Shown in pieces: positions 25,052 through 34,414 of a stretch of DNA of 56,326 bases. The stretch is from an uncultured Blautia sp. Lineage in GTDB: Bacteria; Bacillota; Clostridia; Lachnospirales; Lachnospiraceae. The notes below the pieces were generated by a model. It was not told the DNA's origin, ran no database searches, and was given only the letters and a program-made list of their open reading frames with translations. The DNA is taken from assembly GCA_934394545.1 (NCBI GenBank), contig CAKRRG010000010.1, forward strand, positions 1 through 56,326, in the 5' to 3' direction. The first letter of the stretch is position 1, and every line of letters starts with the position of its first letter. The position numbers and the translations under genes are program-made.

Positions 25052-26392
25052 ATGCAGACGGATATGACTGTGGGAAAGCCTATGAAAATGATGCTGAATT
25101 TTACCATTCCAGTCTTCCTGGGAAATGTGTTCCAGCAGCTGTACAGTATGGCGGATGCGGTTATTGTAGGGAAATTTGTGGGAACCAAGGGTCTGGCGGC
25201 AGTTGGGGCCACAGGAACCATAACGTTCCTTATTATTGGATTTCTGATGGGGGTTACAACAGGGGTTACAGTTCTTACCTCTCAGAAGTTCGGGGCGGGA
25301 AGAATGGATGAGATGCGTAAGACGGTTGGAAATGCAGCGATTCTTTCTGCGGTGATCGCAGTTGTTATGACGGCAGTAAGCATGTTGGGAATGCACAGGC
25401 TTCTTGTATTTATGCATACACCAGAGGATATTTTTGATGGTGCGTATGGTTACATTATGATCATCTGTGCCGGAATTTTTACCCAGGTATTGTACAATCT
25501 GGTATCCAGTATTTTAAGAGCACTGGGAAACAGCAAAACGCCTCTTTACTTTTTGATTCTGGCGGCAGGACTGAACATTGTTCTTGACCTTGTGTTTATT
25601 ATCTTTTTTCACTGGGGAGCACCTGGAGCTGCCTGGGCGACTGTTATTTCACAGGGAGTGTCAGGAGCTCTTTGCCTGATTTATATGTGGAAGGCTGTGC
25701 CAGAACTAAAGATGAAAAAAGAAGACTGGTATTTTAACCGTAATATTGCTGTAAAACAGATCAGTGTTGGAATTCCCATGGGATTGCAGTATTCCATTAC
25801 AGCCATTGGAGGCATGATGGTACAGAGCTCTTTGAATATACTTGGTTCTTATGCAGTTGCTGCATTTACAGCAGGCTCTAAGATCGAGAATATTTTTACG
25901 CAGGCGTTTGTGGCTGTGGGAACTACAATGTCTACCTATAATGCACAGAATATTGGTGCGCGTAAGCTTGATCGTGTGCGTCAGGGCTTCCGCTGTGCAG
26001 ATGTAATTGGTTGTGTGTATGCTGTTGTTGTGGGATTTGTTCTGTTTTTTGTAGGGAAAAACTTTTCCTATTTGTTTATTTCTGATAATGCAGATATGGT
26101 AATTCCTATGGTAGACACATATCTGCGCTGTGTAGGAATGTTTATGATTCCACTTTACGTGGTTAATTGTTATCGCAACGGTTTCCAGGGAATGGGCTAT
26201 GGACTTCTTCCTATGCTTTCAGGAGTGGCAGAGCTTGTGGGAAGAGGCGTGATGGCAGTTGTCGCAGCAAATAAGAAGAGTTATACAATGGCATGTATGG
26301 CAAGTCCATTTGCATGGATCGTAGCAACTGTCCTTCTTATCGTACTTTACTTCTATGTAATGAAGGATATGAAGAAGAAATTGTGTTTGTAA
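25052..26392 (+). CDS. MATE-family multidrug or metabolite exporter
   Basis: 446 residues with about 12 membrane segments and MATE features. The N-terminal half has GNVFQQLYSMADAVIVGKFVG and GAGRMDEMRKTVGNA. The second half repeats the pattern, with AFVAVGTTMSTYNAQNIGA. Such proteins export cationic compounds using Na+ or H+. AGGAGG precedes the ATG. The gene is divergent from hom. The substrate cannot be told. Confidence 0.92.
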   Translation: MQTDMTVGKPMKMMLNFTIPVFLGNVFQQLYSMADAVIVGKFVGTKGLAAVGATGTITFLIIGFLMGVTTGVTVLTSQKFGAGRMDEMRKTVGNAAILSAVIAVVMTAVSMLGMHRLLVFMHTPEDIFDGAYGYIMIICAGIFTQVLYNLVSSILRALGNSKTPLYFLILAAGLNIVLDLVFIIFFHWGAPGAAWATVISQGVSGALCLIYMWKAVPELKMKKEDWYFNRNIAVKQISVGIPMGLQYSITAIGGMMVQSSLNILGSYAVAAFTAGSKIENIFTQAFVAVGTTMSTYNAQNIGARKLDRVRQGFRCADVIGCVYAVVVGFVLFFVGKNFSYLFISDNADMVIPMVDTYLRCVGMFMIPLYVVNCYRNGFQGMGYGLLPMLSGVAELVGRGVMAVVAANKKSYTMACMASPFAWIVATVLLIVLYFYVMKDMKKKLCL

Positions 26393-26448
26393 AATCATAT
26401 GAAAAATAAGAATTACAAATCAGGAATCTGGTTTGTATAGAATAAATG

Positions 26449-26491
26449 TGTCAGACTGATTATGATATATGGTTAGTCTGGCATATTTTTT
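26449..26491 (+). terminator. Terminator of the MATE gene
   Basis: TGTCAGACTGATT and GGTTAGTCTGGCA pair through Watson-Crick and G-U pairs around a 9-base loop, then ATATTTTTT. Confidence 0.65.
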
Positions 26492-26529
26492 GTGAAATAT
26501 ACATTTTAAGATGCAAAATGGAAAATATA

Positions 26530-26538
26530 TGTTATAAT
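26530..26538 (+). promoter_or_regulatory. Extended -10 promoter of the L,D-transpeptidase gene
   Basis: TGTTATAAT has the TGn extension plus a perfect TATAAT, about 75 bp before the start codon. No good -35 box is seen. Confidence 0.5.
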
Positions 26539-26611
26539 AGAACAGGATTTCGCCATAAATGGTGAGACGTATATGTTACAGCAGTGTTTTTTCTAGAGGA
26601 GAGTTTTATAC

Positions 26612-28567
26612 ATGAGTAAGGACAATAAGCATACTCAGGGAAGTCCGGGAGAGTTTGAAGATAAAATTGATGCGGCCATGGCTGGTTTGGAGCTGGATTC
26701 GGATGAAGAATTCCATGGAGCTGATTTTTTTGATGAAGAGAATGCCGATGTTGATGCCGATGCGGATCTGGAAGATGATTTTGATTCCTTGGAGGATGAA
26801 GACGAGGATGAGGAATCCGAATCTATGATGGATGAGGATTTTGATGAGGATTCTGAGGAGGAATATCCGGAGGAAGAGGAATACGACATAGAAACCTCTG
26901 ACGAGGAGTCTGAGGACGGGGAGGCTTCTGCGAAGGAACTTCAGGTGGAATTGATCCCGCCACATTCCAGGCAGAGAAGACAGGGTCATAGAACCAGTGA
27001 GAGGGAAGAGCAGTCTGACGGACAGCCTTTGAGAAAATCTGCAGAGCAGTCCCCTAAGCCAGCTGCCAGATCTGCCCGTCCGGCGAAGATTTCCTATGTT
27101 CCTATTTCTGATGAGGAACTGGAGGAGAAGGTTATTCCGATTTCCAGGAAGAAGCATAAGGGGCTTAAGATAACGGGAATCGTAGCTGCTATTCTTGCAG
27201 TGACCGCAGGATGTGCTTATGGTGCAGTGAGTTACTATTATTCGGATCGCTTTTTTGAAGGAACCTTTATTAACGGAATCAATTGTTCCAATAAGACTGC
27301 TTATGAAGCAGAGCAGTTGATCGCAGATAAAGTAGAAGATTATACCATTGAAGTAACAGCCAGAAACCAGGAGCCTCAGACCATCAGTGGAAGTCAGATC
27401 AATTACCGCTATATGTCTGATGGAGAGGTATTGAATCTTCTGAAGCAGCAGAAGCCATATGAATGGGTCAGAGGATTTATGGAGACCAGAAGCTATACCA
27501 CTCAGGAGAATGTCACATTTGATAAGAGCCTTCTTCAGAGTCAGGTAAAAGAGCTTAACTGTGCACAGGCTGAGAATCAGGTAGAGCCGGAGAATGCATA
27601 TGTGGCGCTTGAAGGCAGTGAATTTACCATTGTGCCGGAAACTGAGGGAAGCAAGCTGAAGGTAAAGGAAGCTTATAAGGCATTGGATACCGCTATTTCC
27701 GGAAGCCAGACATCTATTGACCTTGGCAGCACGCCGGATGTGTATGCAGTGGCAGCTGTGACTAGTGAGGATCCTGCTCTTCAGGCTACGAAGGATGCTT
27801 ATAATAACTATACAAAGGCCAGCATTACGTACACCTTTGGAGAGCAGACGGTCACACTTGATGGAAGTACGCTTAAGGACTGGCTGCAGTTCGATGATAA
27901 GGGCCAGCTGGTTCAGGATGACGCATCCTTTACCCAGCATATTAAGGATTATGTGGCGCAGCTTGCAAGCGAACATGATACAGTAGGAACAACCCGTTCC
28001 TTTAATACCACAAGCGGACGTACGGTTTCTGTATATGGTTCTGCATATGGCTGGAAGATTGACCAGGATGCAGAGGTTGCCCAGCTGACAGAAGAAATCC
28101 GTACCGGAACGCAGACTACACGTGAGCCGGTATATTCTATGCGTGCAAACGCTTACGGCTATAATGATATCGGAAGCACCTACATTGAAGTAGATTTGAG
28201 CAGCCAGCATATGTACTATTATCAGAGTGGAAGTATTATTTTTGATTCTGATATTGTATCTGGTGATATCCGTTATGATGACAGAGCTACACCTCCTGGT
28301 ATTTTCACCTTGTATTATAAGAAGAGCCCAGATGTGCTTCGTGGACAGAAGAAGCCGGACGGCACTTATGAATACGAGACACCGGTTACCTATTGGATGC
28401 CATTTAACGGTGGAATCGGCTTTCATGATGCTACCTGGCAGGCCTATTTTGGCGGCGACCGTTATACCTATGCAGGCTCTCACGGATGTATCAATATGCC
28501 TTTAGATGCGGCTGCAACCTTGTACAGCATTATTGACAGTAATGTACCGATCGTGTGCTTCTATTGA
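26612..28567 (+). CDS. L,D-transpeptidase with acidic cytoplasmic tail and VanW-type domain
   Basis: The 651-residue protein has an unusually acidic N-terminal tail (about 28-110, runs of Asp and Glu). A basic/Pro-rich segment follows at about 118-160, then one membrane segment (about 185-209). Outside the membrane is a VanW/PG_binding_4-like region at about 225-460. The YkuD catalytic domain is at about 525-650, with His624 and Cys626 in SHGCINMP. It cross-links peptidoglycan through 3-3 bonds or attaches proteins to it. The acidic tail must be cytoplasmic and may mediate regulation or protein contacts. A long ORF on the opposite strand is a codon-bias shadow. Confidence 0.93.
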   Translation: MSKDNKHTQGSPGEFEDKIDAAMAGLELDSDEEFHGADFFDEENADVDADADLEDDFDSLEDEDEDEESESMMDEDFDEDSEEEYPEEEEYDIETSDEESEDGEASAKELQVELIPPHSRQRRQGHRTSEREEQSDGQPLRKSAEQSPKPAARSARPAKISYVPISDEELEEKVIPISRKKHKGLKITGIVAAILAVTAGCAYGAVSYYYSDRFFEGTFINGINCSNKTAYEAEQLIADKVEDYTIEVTARNQEPQTISGSQINYRYMSDGEVLNLLKQQKPYEWVRGFMETRSYTTQENVTFDKSLLQSQVKELNCAQAENQVEPENAYVALEGSEFTIVPETEGSKLKVKEAYKALDTAISGSQTSIDLGSTPDVYAVAAVTSEDPALQATKDAYNNYTKASITYTFGEQTVTLDGSTLKDWLQFDDKGQLVQDDASFTQHIKDYVAQLASEHDTVGTTRSFNTTSGRTVSVYGSAYGWKIDQDAEVAQLTEEIRTGTQTTREPVYSMRANAYGYNDIGSTYIEVDLSSQHMYYYQSGSIIFDSDIVSGDIRYDDRATPPGIFTLYYKKSPDVLRGQKKPDGTYEYETPVTYWMPFNGGIGFHDATWQAYFGGDRYTYAGSHGCINMPLDAAATLYSIIDSNVPIVCFY

Positions 28568-28610
28568 TAAGTGTGCTGTAACGAATAAAAGAAGTGGAGA
28601 ACAGACAGTT

Positions 28611-28907
28611 ATGAATATGGATTCTTTTGATATGATACTGACCGTGGCAGCTCTTGTGATGGGAGTTATGCTTCTTGCAGGACGTGGAGATATTCTTCTG
28701 AAGGGTGGAAATGCCGATGCAAGGAAGAAGATTTACGATGAGAAAAAGCTCCAGAAGGTTTACGGTGTAACGCTGATCCTTTTGGGAATTCTCACAGCAC
28801 TTGATATGGTGATCAAGAGTTATGTGTATGATATTGTGTATCTTGTTGTTGTAATTGTAATTTTTGTGATTTCTGTGGTAATTGCCCGCAAGAAATGTAG
28901 GAAATAA
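28611..28907 (+). CDS. Small membrane protein of unknown function
   Basis: 98 residues with an N-terminal membrane segment (about 7-25), a charged loop (ARKKIYDEKKLQK) and two further hydrophobic segments (about 50-68, 72-92). The layout resembles DUF3784-like proteins, but this is not certain. It lies 43 bp after the transpeptidase gene and probably shares its transcript. GTGGAG precedes the ATG. Confidence 0.6.
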   Translation: MNMDSFDMILTVAALVMGVMLLAGRGDILLKGGNADARKKIYDEKKLQKVYGVTLILLGILTALDMVIKSYVYDIVYLVVVIVIFVISVVIARKKCRK

Positions 28908-28915
28908 AATGAAAA

Positions 28916-28961
28916 GAAGCGCTTGTATATCGGACTGAAGCTGATATACAGGCGCTTTTTT
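28916..28961. terminator. Terminator between convergent genes
   Basis: AAGCGCTTGTATATC and GATATACAGGCGCTT pair around a short loop and are followed by a T-run. It ends the transpeptidase transcript and lies just beyond the HAD gene on the other strand. Confidence 0.8.
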
Positions 28962-29001
28962 GCTTTATTATGAAATTACTCCGCTTCGTTACATGATCCG
29001 G

Positions 29002-29616
29002 TTAAAAAATTTTCAGCAGATCAGCGGGTTTCTCAATGACATAATCCGGCTTATCTACCTGTCCGAAGCCATAAGAGGCAAACACAAAGGGAACTCCGGC
29101 CTCCTGGCATGCCTGATAATCACCAAAAGTATCGCCTACATAAACAGGTGCCTTCAGGTGATGGTTCCTGACAATAGAGTAGATATTGGCAGCTTTTGCT
29201 TCCCCGGTATCACCAGGGCAGAGATGCCCTGAGAAATATTTTCCAAGGCCTGTTTTCTCAAAAACCAGTTCAATATATCCGGCTTCGCAGTTGCTTACCA
29301 CAAAAAGAGGATAGCGTTCCTTAAGCACCTTTAAAGTTTCTTCCAGCTCCTCATAGACAGGAGCACCCACTTGGCGGAGCAATTCATGCTCTGCCTGGCA
29401 GCACCGGTCAATAATGCGAAGCTGCTCCTCCTCGTCAAGTCCAGGCATGATCGCTTTCGCAATATCCGAAAGCACTTTGCCGAATAATCCCTTCAGCTGG
29501 CCTGCAGTGACACGGATATCAAGTCCCTCTTTTTCTAAAATTTCATTCCACGCAACGGCAACCACATCCGTGGAATTCCATATGGTACCGTCAATGTCAA
29601 AAATTATACTATCCAT
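29002..29616 (-). CDS. HAD-family phosphatase (phosphoglycolate-phosphatase-like)
   Basis: 204 residues with the HAD motifs in order. Motif I is IIFDIDGTIW (Asp7, Asp9), motif II is FVVSNCE, and motif IV is YVGDTFGDYQACQEAG. An alpha-helical cap lies between I and II. Such enzymes hydrolyse small phosphate esters. The substrate is not evident. It is convergent with the transpeptidase operon and divergent from sfsA. Confidence 0.85.
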   Translation of the reverse strand: MDSIIFDIDGTIWNSTDVVAVAWNEILEKEGLDIRVTAGQLKGLFGKVLSDIAKAIMPGLDEEEQLRIIDRCCQAEHELLRQVGAPVYEELEETLKVLKERYPLFVVSNCEAGYIELVFEKTGLGKYFSGHLCPGDTGEAKAANIYSIVRNHHLKAPVYVGDTFGDYQACQEAGVPFVFASYGFGQVDKPDYVIEKPADLLKIF

Positions 29617-29733
29617 TTGAAATTCTTAATCCTTTCTGGTATGATGATAACCTCTATTCTATATAGGAAAAGAAAAAAAATCAATCTTTCGATATTTGTT
29701 TTTTTACTTTTCACTGTTTTTTTACAGATTTTA

Positions 29734-29742
29734 TGTTATGAT
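29734..29742 (+). promoter_or_regulatory. Extended -10 promoter of sfsA-mutY
   Basis: TGTTATGAT lies 42 bp before the sfsA start. A leader hairpin (ACTGC/GCAGT, 29753-29768) follows before the ribosome site. Confidence 0.5.
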
Positions 29743-29783
29743 AAAAAAAGCGACTGCTTTGGTGCAGTAGCGCGAGGTGAATT

Positions 29784-30485
29784 ATGAAATACAAGAATAT
29801 TACAGAAGGCCGCTTTCTTGACCGCCCCAACCGTTTTATTGCACATGTAGAGATTGAGGGAAAGATTGAAACGGTTCATGTAAAGAACACTGGCAGGTGT
29901 AAAGAACTTCTGGTTCCAGGGGCACAGGTCTTTTTGGAAAAGAGCAGCAATTCGGCAAGAAAGACAGCCTACGATCTGGTCTGTGTGAATAAAGGCGGAC
30001 GCCTGATCAATATGGATTCCCAGATTCCAAATAAGGCCGCTATGGAATGGGTGAAGGCAGGCTATCTTTTCCCGGAAGAGGTTCAGGTGACACCTGAGAA
30101 AACTTATGGGAATTCCAGATTTGACTTGTATGCCTGTTCAGACAAGAGAAAGGCTTTTATTGAGGTGAAAGGCGTAACCCTGGAAGCGGATAATATTGCC
30201 CGTTTTCCGGATGCACCTACTGCAAGAGGGGTAAAGCATTTAGAAGAGCTGATCCGATGCATGGAGGATGGGTATGAGGCCTATTTACTTCTGGTGATCC
30301 AGATGAAGGGAATTAAGAGGTTTGAGCCGAACTGGAATACCCACCGGGAATTTGGGGAAACCTTACAGAAGGCGAAAAAGGCGGGAGTACACATTCTTGC
30401 CTATGATTGTCTGGTGGAGCCGGATGCAATGGAAATACAGAATTCGGTACCTGTATATCTGGAAGAATTATTTGGAGGAAACTAA
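29784..30485 (+). CDS. sfsA: SfsA-family DNA/RNA nuclease
   Basis: The 233-residue protein matches SfsA in length and motifs: VHVKNTGRCKELLVPG, YDLVCVNKGG and IEVKGVTLEADN with the PD-(D/E)XK-type acidic and lysine residues. A TARGVKHLEELI stretch follows. In E. coli SfsA was first linked to sugar fermentation and later proposed to be a nuclease. The gene ends one base before mutY, so the two share a transcript. Confidence 0.9.
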   Translation: MKYKNITEGRFLDRPNRFIAHVEIEGKIETVHVKNTGRCKELLVPGAQVFLEKSSNSARKTAYDLVCVNKGGRLINMDSQIPNKAAMEWVKAGYLFPEEVQVTPEKTYGNSRFDLYACSDKRKAFIEVKGVTLEADNIARFPDAPTARGVKHLEELIRCMEDGYEAYLLLVIQMKGIKRFEPNWNTHREFGETLQKAKKAGVHILAYDCLVEPDAMEIQNSVPVYLEELFGGN

Positions 30486-31538
30486 ATGACAGATGAGTTT
30501 GTACAACCTCTTCTTACCTGGTATGACGAGAACAAGCGGATTCTGCCCTGGCGAGATAAGAATAATGCTTATTACACCTGGGTATCTGAGATTATGCTTC
30601 AGCAGACCCGTGTAGAGGCTGTAAAGCCATATTTTGAACGATTTATCAGGGAGCTTCCTGACGTAACGGCTCTTGCTGCCTGTCCGGAGGAGAAGCTTCT
30701 GAAGCTGTGGGAAGGCCTTGGATATTACAGTCGTGTGCGCAATATGCAGCTGGCCGCCCAGGAGACGGTAGAAAAATATAATGGCAGACTTCCGGAAGAT
30801 TTTTCCCTTCTGATATCGTTAAAGGGTATTGGAAGCTATACCGCAGGTGCCATTGCTTCTATTGCATATGGCATTCCAGAGCCGGCAGTTGATGGAAATG
30901 TATTTCGGGTAGTGACCAGGATGACAGAGGATTCAGAGGACGTTACCAAGCCTGCCTTTAGAAAAAAAACAGAAAATGCATTGCGGGAAATAATTCCAAA
31001 AGACCGACCAGGTGATTTTAACCAGGCCATGATGGAGCTTGGAGCGGTAGTGTGCGTTCCCAATGGGCAGCCCAAATGCGGTCTTTGTCCGATCAGAAGC
31101 TTTTGTCAGGCCGCAATTCATGGGACTATGGAGAAATATCCTGTAAAAGCACAAAAAAAACCAAGAGTAGTGGAAGAGAGGACTGTTCTTGTTATCCAGG
31201 ATGGAAACTGCACAGCAATTCGTAAACGTCCGTCAAAAGGGCTTCTTGCCGGATTATACGAGCTGCCCAATACAGAAGGATATCTTGATCGTGAGACCGC
31301 TTTGGAATATGTGAGAAAGCTTGGGGCAGAGCCTTTGTATATAGAAGCACTTCCGGATGCCAAGCATATTTTTTCCCATATTGAATGGAGAATGAAAGCA
31401 TATCTCATCCGTGTGTCGTCTTTCGAACAGGCACATGATCCGGGAATCCTATTTGCAGATAAAAAAGAGTCAGAGAGAAACTACGCCATTCCTTCCGCGT
31501 TTGGCGCTTATGTGAAATACATGAAGGAGGAAATTTAA
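30486..31538 (+). CDS. mutY: A/G-specific adenine DNA glycosylase
   Basis: 350 residues with the helix-hairpin-helix GPD core: catalytic Glu35 in SEIMLQQTRV, LKGIGSYTAGAIA, and Asp136 in PAVDGNV. The 4Fe-4S cluster Cys are 190, 198, 201 and 207. A C-terminal NUDIX-like domain reads 8-oxoguanine. MutY removes adenine mispaired with 8-oxoguanine. It starts right after sfsA and its last base overlaps the start of the next gene. Confidence 0.95.
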   Translation: MTDEFVQPLLTWYDENKRILPWRDKNNAYYTWVSEIMLQQTRVEAVKPYFERFIRELPDVTALAACPEEKLLKLWEGLGYYSRVRNMQLAAQETVEKYNGRLPEDFSLLISLKGIGSYTAGAIASIAYGIPEPAVDGNVFRVVTRMTEDSEDVTKPAFRKKTENALREIIPKDRPGDFNQAMMELGAVVCVPNGQPKCGLCPIRSFCQAAIHGTMEKYPVKAQKKPRVVEERTVLVIQDGNCTAIRKRPSKGLLAGLYELPNTEGYLDRETALEYVRKLGAEPLYIEALPDAKHIFSHIEWRMKAYLIRVSSFEQAHDPGILFADKKESERNYAIPSAFGAYVKYMKEEI

Positions 31539-32554
31539 TGAAATTACTTAGTATAGCAATTCCTTGTTATAATTCCGAGGCATATATGGAGAAATGTATC
31601 CAGTCCCTTTTACCAGGGGGAGATGAGGTGGAAATCCTTGTGATCGACGATGGTTCCAAGGATAGAACAGCTGAGATCGCGGACCAGTATCAAGAGAAAT
31701 ATCCGAATATCGTCCGCGCCATTCATCAGCCAAACCTGGGCCATGGAGGTGCTGTAAATACGGGAATCCATAATGCACAGGGACTTTATTTCAAGGTTGT
31801 TGACAGTGACGACTGGGTAAATGAAGAGTCCTATAAAGAGATTCTGAATACTCTGGAAGAGTTGGTAAAAGGTTCTAAGACAGTGGATCTCCTTATCAGC
31901 AACTTTGTATATGAGAAGCAGGGAGCTGCCCGTAAGAAGGTCATGCAGTACCGTCATTGTCTTCCGGTAAATCAGATTTTTACCTGGAATGAGGTAGGGC
32001 ATATGCCGAAAGGAAAATATCTTCTCATGCATTCTATGATTTACCGTACCCAGCTGCTTCATGAATGCAACCTGACATTGCCGGAGCATACTTTCTATGT
32101 GGATAATATTTTCGCATTTGATCCGCTGCCATATGTGCAGAACATGTATTATCTGGATACAAACTTTTACCGCTACTTTATTGGCCGTGATGATCAGTCT
32201 GTTAACGAGACTGTTATGATCCGCCGGATCGATCAGCAGCTTCGTGTAAATAAACTGATGGTAAACTCCTATACCAGCTGCGGAAATATGAACAAACGGG
32301 CCAGAGCTTACATGATCAGCTACCTGGATATTATTACTACTATTTCTTCTATTATGCTGATTCGTTCCGGAACGAAGGAAGCGCTTGAGAAGAAGAAGGA
32401 ACTTCTGGAATACATTCGCTCTACCAACCGTCCTTTGTACAGCAAGCTTCGTCACAGCCTCATGGGTAATTTTATGAATCTGCCAGGCCGAAGCGGACGA
32501 ACCGTTTCTGTAGCAGCCTATAAGATTTGCCAGAAATTCTACGGCTTTAACTAA
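31538..32554 (+). CDS. Family 2 glycosyltransferase
   Basis: 338 residues with a GT-A fold start (SIAIPCYNSEAYMEKCI), the DDGSKDRT motif at 37-44 and the DSDD metal-binding motif at 89-92. It probably transfers a sugar to a cell-envelope lipid or polymer. It begins at the last base of mutY and is the end of the sfsA-mutY operon. The acceptor is unknown. Confidence 0.88.
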   Translation: MKLLSIAIPCYNSEAYMEKCIQSLLPGGDEVEILVIDDGSKDRTAEIADQYQEKYPNIVRAIHQPNLGHGGAVNTGIHNAQGLYFKVVDSDDWVNEESYKEILNTLEELVKGSKTVDLLISNFVYEKQGAARKKVMQYRHCLPVNQIFTWNEVGHMPKGKYLLMHSMIYRTQLLHECNLTLPEHTFYVDNIFAFDPLPYVQNMYYLDTNFYRYFIGRDDQSVNETVMIRRIDQQLRVNKLMVNSYTSCGNMNKRARAYMISYLDIITTISSIMLIRSGTKEALEKKKELLEYIRSTNRPLYSKLRHSLMGNFMNLPGRSGRTVSVAAYKICQKFYGFN

Positions 32555-32557
32555 AAT

Positions 32558-32600
32558 AAAACCGCGTTCTTCCATTTACGGAAGAGCGCGGTTTCTTTTA
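32558..32600. terminator. Bidirectional terminator between the glycosyltransferase and PAP2 genes
   Basis: AAACCGCGTTCTTCC and GGAAGAGCGCGGTTT pair with one G-U and are bordered by A-rich and T-rich runs, serving both convergent genes. Confidence 0.85.
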
Positions 32601-33296
32601 ATAATGCTTTCTACGATTATTTCGTCCTGTTCTTTCTACGATCATTTCTCTGGATCCTTCTCCTGCCTTCTGCGGATAGAAAAACAAATATCCAAACAAT
32701 GCCAGAGTAGCTCCACAGCAAACATCAATCACAGAATGCTGCTTTAGAAACATAGTAGACATGATGATAAGCAATGTAAGAATCAAGGATGCATATTTTA
32801 CTTTCTTGCGTCCCCTTAAGGATTCGCAATTCGTAAGGGACATATGGACTGCCAAAGAATTAAAAACATGAATACTCGGCAATACATTGGTCGGTGTATC
32901 TGTCCGATACAGCCATTTCACCATATCTGTAAACACATTTTCCCGTGGAAATTCAGATGGCCTTAAATGAAGTACATTGGGATATACATAAGACACGATC
33001 AGGAAAACGGTCATACCCATCATCATATTTAAAATCAACTGATAATATTCTTTTTTGTTCTTATTCTTGAAGATGAAGTACAAAACTGTGACTACCTGAT
33101 ATGGAAACCATAGCAGATACGGGATGATAAAATACTCGCAAAATGGAATGTGATCATCAAAAACAGTATCGATCACATGGAATCCACGTACAGGTCTGCG
33201 CTCCAGATATTCGAAAAATAACAGATAAACAATGGCATACACAAGTATGATCAGACCATGCTTATATTTCTTTATAAATTGTACCAAGTCTTTCAC
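32598..33296 (-). CDS. PAP2-superfamily membrane phosphatase
   Basis: 232 residues with about six membrane segments and PAP2 motifs: NVLPSIHVFNSL in the middle and FLKQHSVIDV, holding catalytic His. The fold class dephosphorylates lipid phosphates or transfers phospho-groups to lipids; the layout resembles the inositolphosphotransferase-like branch. It lies 21 bp downstream of the diacylglycerol-kinase gene, forming a two-gene lipid operon. Confidence 0.8.
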   Translation of the reverse strand: MKDLVQFIKKYKHGLIILVYAIVYLLFFEYLERRPVRGFHVIDTVFDDHIPFCEYFIIPYLLWFPYQVVTVLYFIFKNKNKKEYYQLILNMMMGMTVFLIVSYVYPNVLHLRPSEFPRENVFTDMVKWLYRTDTPTNVLPSIHVFNSLAVHMSLTNCESLRGRKKVKYASLILTLLIIMSTMFLKQHSVIDVCCGATLALFGYLFFYPQKAGEGSREMIVERTGRNNRRKHY

Positions 33297-33317
33297 TCCT
33301 TTTCAAATCGTGAGAGA

Positions 33318-34250
33318 TTATAACACAGGTAAAATGATTTTTAAAGAGTTTTTTTCTATAGAGACTGTTAAATCTTGGCGAATTCCACCGGATTCTCCAT
33401 CAATATGAACTGGAAGGGCTGCATCACTATGGATATGAATGTCCTTGCAGGTAAAAATATGTATCCCTTTAATTCCCACATGCTTTCCGAAAAAAGCAGT
33501 AGGCAGGCAAAAGAGAAGCTTTATTTTGTTAATACCTTCTATAAGGATTACATCAAGAAGCTGATCATCCGGACGGGCAGCCGGACAGAATTTAAAACCA
33601 CCGCCTTCATATTTCTGATTCATAACCGCTGTGAAATATACGTGGTCATAGGAAACAGATTTATCATGGTCAAGGTTCAGGTTCATTTTACCTGGTGAGA
33701 TAAAAATCAGCTGCTTCAAGGCTATGAAAAGATAAATCAGCTTCCCAAGTCCAAGACGATTGAAAATCTTCTTAAAAGGAGTAGCCAGAACCTCCTGACA
33801 GACACCTGCATCAAATCCCATTCCCGTACTGATCCCAAAGCGTGATTTCTTATTTCCACGGAGAAGATAAGGAATGTCCATATGACCGATGTGTTCTGCC
33901 TTTAAAATATATTCAAGAGATTCCATGGGATCAAAGGGAAGTCCCATGCTTCTGCAAAAATCATTTCCAGAGCCGGTGGGAATATATCCAAAAACGACCC
34001 GGTCAAAATCTGTGATACCGGTAAGAACCTCATGAATCGTGCCGTCACCTCCAAGTGCGATGATATATACTGGCTTCGAAGCAGTTCCAAGGAGACAGGC
34101 CTTAGAAGCAATTTCTGTGGCGTGTCCGGAATATCTTGTAAGGCAGTACTGGAAATCTACTCCACGAAGCATAAGCTGCTGGTGAATCTCATTCCAGATG
34201 AAACGTCCCCTGCCAGAGCGGGAGTTTGGATTTACAATAAAATAATACAT
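33318..34250 (-). CDS. Diacylglycerol kinase-like lipid kinase
   Basis: 310 residues with the DAGK_cat signatures IVNPNSRSGRGR, IIALGGDGTIHEVL and YIPTGSGNDFCRS. It likely phosphorylates a lipid such as diacylglycerol. The start at 34250 is set by TAGGAGA on the minus strand; the upstream ATG at 34280 has no ribosome site. The PAP2 gene follows at 21 bp, so kinase and phosphatase may act on the same lipid pool. Confidence 0.9.
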   Translation of the reverse strand: MYYFIVNPNSRSGRGRFIWNEIHQQLMLRGVDFQYCLTRYSGHATEIASKACLLGTASKPVYIIALGGDGTIHEVLTGITDFDRVVFGYIPTGSGNDFCRSMGLPFDPMESLEYILKAEHIGHMDIPYLLRGNKKSRFGISTGMGFDAGVCQEVLATPFKKIFNRLGLGKLIYLFIALKQLIFISPGKMNLNLDHDKSVSYDHVYFTAVMNQKYEGGGFKFCPAARPDDQLLDVILIEGINKIKLLFCLPTAFFGKHVGIKGIHIFTCKDIHIHSDAALPVHIDGESGGIRQDLTVSIEKNSLKIILPVL

Positions 34251-34346
34251 AATTTCTCCTAAGTATCTTGCTTGTTTCATAATACCATCGGTTGGACTGT
34301 ATTACAAATTAATTTTATAAAAATATTCTTAAAAATATCTGAAGTG

Positions 34347-34386
34347 TGTTATACTGTATCTATTCAAGAGCAGTTGCTTTGCAACT
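34347..34386 (+). promoter_or_regulatory. topB promoter with leader hairpin
   Basis: TGTTATACT (34347-34355) is an extended -10 box. AGTTGC-TTT-GCAACT at 34372-34386 forms a small perfect hairpin in the leader. Confidence 0.5.
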
Positions 34387-34414
34387 TTCATAGTAAATAT
34401 TTAGGAGCAGATAT

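Noticed and set aside
26606..28483. 625-codon ORF on the minus strand opposite the L,D-transpeptidase
   Set aside because: It exists because of codon bias and the acidic GAx-rich repeats of the true gene. It has no ribosome site or recognised motif.
31610..32575. 321-codon minus-strand ORF opposite the glycosyltransferase
   Set aside because: No ribosome site; the plus-strand GT-A motifs are unambiguous.
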